From Amoebophrya sp. AT5.2 (Eukaryota > Sar > Dinophyceae > Syndiniales > Amoebophryaceae), in NCBI GenBank assembly GCA_005223375.1, contig RXOD01005972.1, positions 1-11,781 on the forward strand: DNA of 11,781 nt, given 5' to 3'. This document shows, piece by piece, positions 7,887 through 11,781 of this stretch (position 1 is the first letter of the stretch; every line of letters begins with the position of its first letter). Both the position numbers and the translations under genes were made by a program. Under the pieces are notes generated by a model. The model saw only the letters and a list, made by a program, of their open reading frames with translations, did not search any database and had not been told where the DNA came from.

Positions 7887-8822
7887 CTACGCTGGCGTAT
7901 GGTCGACCTCTTCACATTTCAGCAACAAACGCTGGCTCGACACGCGCGACCCGCAAAACCGATAGTTCAACCACGTGAGACGTTGCAGCGTCCCACAATG
8001 CCAATGTCCATGAGGACAATTGGCCTTGCTGTTGCCTGTGCACTTGTCCTCCAACCAGTCCAAGCACGTCTCGTTGCCGGTCGTAGCACCTTTGCCGCCG
8101 TTGCCTTTTCCAGCGCCTCCTTTTCCACCAGCGCCTTTCTTGCCAGCACCTTTCTTACCGCCCTTGTTCGGCGGGTTGTACGGGGCGTTGTCGTTGTTGT
8201 TGTTCACTCGCGCCGGGGGCTGCAAGGCGCGGATGTTGGCCAGGATCATGGCATTGTTGCGCTTGAGGGCTTTTTCCATGTACATCAGCTCGTGAAACTT
8301 CTGCTTCAAGTTCACCGTGACGGCCACAGTGATACCGCGTTGGTAGGCCGTGGCGATGGGGTTCACCGCGACAGGCGGGAGCATCGAGTTGGTAGTAACT
8401 TCCCCGTAGGCCTTGTTGTACAGCTTGTAGACCTCTTCCAGAGAGAGGAGCTGGCTGTCCTCCTCGCGGGCGCGCGCGGTAGGGTCGACAGGACCGTTGA
8501 CCGCGTCTTGCAGGATTTTGTGCATCGCGACGTATTGCGCCGGGGACGTAAATTCGATTGCGCGCAAAACCGTGATCAGTGTAAATGGGTAAAATTTACA
8601 CGAACGCGGTACGACGTTCTCGTCCGCGAGCACATGCAGCCGCTGTTGAGCTCCCATTTGCAAAGCAAATAAATATTGCTTCCCGGTTACTTTTTGGAAA
8701 CAATTGACTTGTTCCCTGTTCAGGTCGAGTTCCTGGTCCGGCGACAGCGACGCATTGCCCATTTCCGCGGCTTGCGCCATTTGTTGTTCAGTCCAGTCCT
8801 GCATCGGGTTGTTCTGCGCCAT
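7887..8822 (-). CDS. gag: Gag-like nucleic-acid-binding protein
   Basis: This is the likely structural protein of the retroelement, packaging its RNA; the role is inferred from position and layout. It has 311 residues. The N-terminal 200 are helical-looking and mostly unassigned, with no major-homology-region match I can see. Residues 206-212 are Asn/Asp-rich, and 219-245 are a Gly/Lys repeat region (KGGKKGAGKKGAGGKGGAGKG), flexible and basic. A CCCH finger follows: Cys253-X7-Cys261-X7-Cys269-X3-His273, with His275 and Cys276 adjacent. Retroviral Gag usually carries CX2CX4HX4C instead, so the finger type is notable. The gene lies between the recombinase and RT ORFs, 589 and 275 bases away, and overlaps neither. 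A strong 3' splice site 73 bases upstream of the ATG suggests separate processing. Confidence 0.65.
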   Translation of the reverse strand: MAQNNPMQDWTEQQMAQAAEMGNASLSPDQELDLNREQVNCFQKVTGKQYLFALQMGAQQRLHVLADENVVPRSCKFYPFTLITVLRAIEFTSPAQYVAMHKILQDAVNGPVDPTARAREEDSQLLSLEEVYKLYNKAYGEVTTNSMLPPVAVNPIATAYQRGITVAVTVNLKQKFHELMYMEKALKRNNAMILANIRALQPPARVNNNNDNAPYNPPNKGGKKGAGKKGAGGKGGAGKGNGGKGATTGNETCLDWLEDKCTGNSKANCPHGHWHCGTLQRLTWLNYRFCGSRVSSQRLLLKCEEVDHTPA

Positions 8823-8895
8823 CTTTACGAGCCACAGTGGTGAAAGTAGAAGTTAGAGCGAAGGAGAGTCTCTTAGGGGCAGCGAAAAAGCAGTC

Positions 8896-8913
8896 CTGTA
8901 GAAAGAAAGAAAT
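8896..8913 (-). promoter_or_regulatory. 3' splice site upstream of Gag
   Basis: In coding sense it reads ATTTCTTTCTTTCTACAG, the strongest acceptor consensus in the window, 73 bases before the Gag start codon. Confidence 0.5.
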
Positions 8914-9272
8914 GGACAACATTGGGAAAAGAAAAGCCCCGCTCTCACAGCGCTCCGTCGAAGTGACACTCGTGGCATGCCGTCAGAAAAACAAGACGGA
9001 AATAACTCTCAACGAAATCAAATATTTCCACGGAAAAAATTGGCTCTCACGAAGTGCGACGGAACAGAGCCCAGCTACGTACGAAAGCCCATTGGCGCAG
9101 GTGGTTCAACGAACCGATTACAGCTTGTTTTTATCGTCCGAAGACCATTTTTAGGTTTTTATATTTCGCCGAAAGGTCGTTTTTGTTCGTGGAATCGTCA
9201 GAGGCCGTGCCCGGTTTGGCCGACCTCCGGAGAGCGTACCGATCATGAGTGCTCGAGAGAAACAGCTATATA

Positions 9273-9292
9273 TTTTTTTTTTTTTTTTTTTT
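9273..9292. repeat. 20-base homopolymer, poly(A) in element sense
   Basis: Twenty consecutive T on the plus strand, about 120 bases downstream of the recombinase stop. In coding sense it is an A20 followed by TATATAGCTG. It may be a relic of a polyadenylated intermediate or simple slippage. The length is uncertain in any assembly. Confidence 0.9.
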
Positions 9293-9411
9293 AAACGAGC
9301 GGCGCATCAAGTTGTTCATGAATAAAAGCTCGCGTCAATTGCTCGGCGAATTCACAACCGAGCGAACGCGCAAGCACCGACCACATCCTTACTGCGAAGC
9401 AGAAATTCTAT

Positions 9412-11545
9412 TTACTTGTCCGCCTCCTGGCAGACATCCTTCAGCAGCCGACCCTTGCAGACGGGCCAGGGGATGCGGACTTCGTCAGGTTCCATGAAAG
9501 CGGTAACAGCGTAGTCCTGCGTCGATTGTAGCTGGCGGTGGCGGGCGATGCGAGAGACAACTTCGATTTTCTCGCCGCTCTGGATGGCTGCAGTAATCGC
9601 CCCCACGCGCAACGCGTGTCCTTTGTGGCGCATCGGGTCGGAGGAAGGAATCGCATCTTCGCCTGCGGTCGCGACAACATGGCTCCGCGCACATCTGGCG
9701 CACAGCGGAGGCATCCTTGAGGATGAGCGAGGTCTTGTGGTAGTCGACGTCCGAAATCGAGTGGACCGGGCAGATTTTCACCTGATCGCGCCACGGCCCC
9801 CACATCGTCTCGCCACAACAGCACTTCAGCGTGAAAGAAGCGCCGTGTGCATGTTTATCTGTCTTGCTGTCCCGGACCGTGAACTTCACCCGTTTACCAG
9901 CCGGGGACGCTACGATGGAAGTAGAAGTCGCATCGTCTAAACGCAGCATCCCAAACCAAACGCGGACGAAGTAGCCCATCGCCTGGTGGTAGGTAATCTT
10001 GTGGATGACCTTGCGCTTCTTGTTCGTGTTGCCGACCTTCTGGTCGGCTTCGCGGGTAAGCACCACCTTCATCATGTCTGTTTCGCTGACCATGCACATG
10101 CGGAGCAGGTGGGAAAGGCCGACCCCGGTGGCCTGAGAACGCGGCTTGATCATGTTGTTCAGCACCTTGAATGCAGAGGAGTAGACCGCATTCATCTCCG
10201 TCGAAAAGGGCTTCACCGCGGAAACGAAGCACTTGAAGTGCGAGAAGTAAATTGCGCGGGACTGTTCAAACCCAGAGGTGCGCGCCAACAACTCGGCGTA
10301 GTTACTCACCGACCACTCCGACACCGAGGACGGCTTCGCGCAGATGTTCATCTTGGAACAGAATTCGAAGTACCGAGCGTATTCTTGTTTGTACTGCGCC
10401 AGAGTCTGCTTGTTCCACTTGAGCTTGGCGAGAGGAATGTTTACCTTTTTCAGTACCGCCTGGAGCTCTTGGACTTCTCCTTCTTTCAACAAGACGTGCT
10501 GTTTCTTGGTCGGGAGGCGGGATTTTTGCTTGTTGAGGTGCGCGTGGAAGGTAACGAGGGCTTTTTGGAACTGGTCCTGATCGTATCCCTCGACGCGGGC
10601 GCGCCCTTTCTTCATCTTTACCTCGCCTTTCTCCGACTCCTCGGCTTCCTCATCGGAAGAACCATTCTTCTTTTTCATGGAAGCAGCAGACTTCATTTTC
10701 ATGCTGCTCCCGGTGCGGCGCGGCACATCTTCAGAGACGCTGATGATACGGCAGTCGGAGTTCTCCGACAACGACTTGCGCATGGCCGTGTTTTCCGCCA
10801 ACTTTTGCAACTTCTTGAAGCCGCTGCGGGAGGAGAGTAGCTTCATCAACGCGCGATCATCGCTGGATTCGGAGGAAGAAGAATCGGCAGCGTCGCCGCT
10901 CTCGGAGGAAACCTTTTCAAAAGCCGGAGCGGAGCGGGAGCTGGTAGCCACTTCACGCATCTTCTTCTTCTTGGAGGCCTTCGAGGTCTTCTTTTTGGAC
11001 TTCTTTTTCTTCTTTCCTGCATCCGAATCCGAGGCGTTCTTGGCATCGTAGAATTCCTCCAGCTTCTTCTGCTTGTGCTTGTGCAACTTGAAATCCTTCG
11101 CTCCCACATTGAGCTCCTTCGGGGAAACAGACTTTTCGCCGTAAAAGGAAGGGCGCTGGTGACCGGTGAATTCACGTTTCAACTTGCGGCCACGCGAAGC
11201 GGAAGCCGTCGTCTTCGCACGCTTCATGAGCTCCTCGGTATTCTCGGAGGAGTCGGAAGCCGAAGAGGAGGAGGAACTGTCTTTCTTCGGGGAGACGGGA
11301 CGCTTGGAAGAGGCGGGCGTCCCTTTTTTCTTCTTGATGGCATCGATCAACGAGACCTTCTCAGCGGCCTTATTCTGCTCCTTCACACTGGCACTCGAGG
11401 CCGCGCGAGCAGCAACACCATCAGGGTCGTTGTCGAAGTTCTTTTTGTCCTCCGCGGCGCCGCGATTGCGGTACTTCTGCAACGCGCCGGAGGGTTTCAC
11501 CTCGTCGCCGGCCATAGCCGCGGCCAAGCTTAAGTAGTCGCTCAT
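9412..11545 (-). pseudogene. Tyrosine recombinase, frameshifted before the HxxR box
   Basis: Integrase of the element: it should join circular element DNA to a target through a Tyr-DNA link. Residues 1-320 are disordered, Ser/Lys/Glu-rich, with a strong nuclear-localisation-like run (about 178-196, GKKKKKSKKKTSKASKKKK). A helical core-binding domain spans about 376-470 (WNKQTLAQYKQEYARYFEFC). The catalytic Arg is Arg535 (FGMLRLDDAT), and a probable Lys is in DSKTDKHAHG (561 or 564). This frame then runs on to 9485 with an Arg-rich, unrelated tail. The remaining catalytic boxes are in the next frame (ending 9412): His-x-x-Arg in GHALRVGAI (9618-9607), His in RHRQLQSTQDY (9540-9538) and the nucleophile Tyr (9513-9511). 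The switch is +1, somewhere around 9640-9730. It may be a decayed copy, an assembly error, or programmed frameshifting. Confidence 0.8.
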
Positions 11546-11613
11546 GGCGAGGGAGGAAACAACAGAGTAGGTAGATCTAGTTCTAGTTGTTAGGGCGGGA
11601 AAGAAAATGAAAA

Positions 11614-11629
11614 CCTATCGAAAGATAGG
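11614..11629. promoter_or_regulatory. Perfect 6-bp hairpin with 4-base loop
   Basis: CCTATC-GAAA-GATAGG on the plus strand; in the element's sense the loop reads TTTC. It lies 69 bases upstream of the recombinase start codon, in the presumed 5' untranslated region. Confidence 0.6.
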
Positions 11630-11637
11630 AAAGACCG

Positions 11638-11663
11638 TTCTAGGAGCGAAAGCCAACCTAGAA
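11638..11663 (-). promoter_or_regulatory. Leader hairpin upstream of recombinase
   Basis: TTCTAGG (11638-11644) pairs with CCTAGAA (11657-11663), a 7-bp stem enclosing AGCGAAAGC on the plus strand (GCTTTCGCT in element sense). It begins four bases after the putative 3' splice site. It is related to the hairpin at 5138-5159 by paired stem changes. Confidence 0.5.
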
Positions 11664-11667
11664 GACC

Positions 11668-11711
11668 CTGCAGCATGTAAAGAAAACGGGTTTAGCACAG
11701 AAGTTCCTTAC
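11668..11711 (-). other. Putative 44-nt intron in the recombinase leader
   Basis: In coding sense the donor is TATGG|GTAAGG, a branch-site-like GCTAAAC lies near the middle, then CCGTTTTCTTTA and acceptor ATGCTGCAG|GG. All four splicing signals appear in order at very short spacing. The intron is in the untranslated leader, so no frame test is possible. Confidence 0.45.
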
Positions 11712-11758
11712 CCATAGAGAACGACCGAATGTGATCCACTTATCTTTGAACAACGTCG

Positions 11759-11781
11759 ATATTATCAAGCTAATATAGATT
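11759..11781. repeat. Right terminal direct repeat and candidate recombination site
   Basis: An exact copy of 4878-4900, including the ATATTA-TCAAGC-TAATAT core. The window ends on its last base, so it is not known whether the match extends further or what flanks it. Confidence 0.75.

Larger units (their letters stand above)
8823..9411 (-). promoter_or_regulatory. Recombinase-Gag intergenic region
   Basis: In coding sense this holds the recombinase 3' region, a 20-base poly(A) (9273-9292 as T on the plus strand), about 370 unassigned bases, and the Gag leader. The leader has a textbook acceptor TTTCTTTCTTTCTACAG (ending 8896), then GACTGCTTTTTCGCTGCCCC. A possible donor (GTGAG) lies about 53 bases upstream of the acceptor; otherwise the acceptor would need trans-splicing. 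Plus-strand ORFs here are short and unsupported. Confidence 0.45.
11546..11758 (-). promoter_or_regulatory. 5' leader region of the element
   Basis: This lies between the right terminal repeat and the recombinase start codon. In coding sense it has a 44-nt putative intron, then two hairpins, then a CT-rich tract before the ATG. Transcription presumably starts in or near the terminal repeat; no clear TATA box or initiator can be proven. Confidence 0.45.
4878..11781 (-). mobile_element. Tyrosine-recombinase retroelement (DIRS/Ngaro/PAT-like)
   Basis: The element is bounded by a perfect 23-base direct repeat, 4878-4900 and 11759-11781, a unit of 6881 bases. It holds, in minus-strand order, a tyrosine recombinase, a Gag-like protein, and a reverse transcriptase-RNase H. 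RT-RNase H together with a tyrosine recombinase, and no integrase or protease, defines the DIRS-like superfamily (established knowledge). No methyltransferase domain follows RNase H, unlike DIRS1. The gene order differs from gag-first DIRS layouts. The recombinase is frameshifted, so this copy may be inactive. The right flank is not in the window, so the right boundary is inferred from the repeat only. Confidence 0.8.

Noticed and set aside
7863..8672. Plus-strand ORF of 269 codons
   Set aside because: Antisense to Gag; its Val/Ala-rich stretches mirror the Gly/Lys repeat on the other strand.
9650..9710. A short intron explaining the recombinase frame change
   Set aside because: The only GT..CAG pair seen here removes 41 bases, which does not give the needed +1 change.
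9986..10840. Long plus-strand ORF of 284 codons
   Set aside because: Lies antisense within the recombinase ORF; composition is that of reversed Lys/Ser/Glu codons and no motif is visible.
11614..11663. Hammerhead ribozyme
   Set aside because: GAAA loops and stems suggested one, but the required CUGANGA core and a matching cleavage-site layout are absent nearby.
4878..11781. LTR retrotransposon (Ty1/Ty3 type)
   Set aside because: No long terminal repeats, no integrase or protease; a tyrosine recombinase is present and the terminal repeat is only 23 bases.
1..11781. tRNA, rRNA, CRISPR array or bacterial operon signals
   Set aside because: No cloverleaf, rRNA core sequence, spaced repeats or ribosome-binding sites were seen on either strand.

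Overview
The window reads as nuclear DNA of a protist-like eukaryote. It is gene-dense, of moderate GC, has short GT..AG introns, and every supported gene lies on the minus strand. There is no ribosome-binding-site or operon pattern. I cannot fix the lineage from sequence alone; an alveolate (dinoflagellate-related) host is a guess, not a result.

Layout from left to right. Positions 62-1269 hold a spliced host gene of unknown function whose introns join frame-consistent exons. Positions 1270-2995 are a mostly empty spacer with two weak exon-like ORFs, short direct repeats around 2548-2753 and AT-rich repeats around 2861-2956. Positions 2996-4813 hold an intact 605-residue ORF with ankyrin-like repeats at its C-terminus. 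From 4878 to 11781 lies a retroelement of the tyrosine-recombinase (DIRS/Ngaro/PAT-like) superfamily. An identical 23-base direct repeat stands at both ends (4878-4900 and 11759-11781), and the window stops exactly at the end of the right copy.

Read in its own sense (minus strand), the element carries three separate ORFs. The first is a tyrosine recombinase with a long basic disordered N-terminus (11545 to 9412, broken by a frameshift near 9680). The second is a Gag-like protein with a Lys/Gly-rich stretch and a CCCH-type zinc finger (8822-7887). The third is a reverse transcriptase-RNase H protein (7611-5296) with a YIDD box and all four RNase H acidic residues. Inferred division of labour: Gag packages the RNA, RT-RNase H copies it to DNA, and the recombinase inserts a circular product at a short site. 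The repeat contains ATATTA-TCAAGC-TAATAT, two inverted 6-base arms around a 6-base spacer, which is the layout of a tyrosine-recombinase crossover site.

The most unusual points are the recombinase-Gag-RT order; a shared leader layout before all three ORFs (a strong 3' splice site followed by a GCTTTCGCT-like motif, within a hairpin in some copies); an orphan copy of that leader near the element's 3' end; and a 20-base poly(A) on the coding strand between recombinase and Gag.
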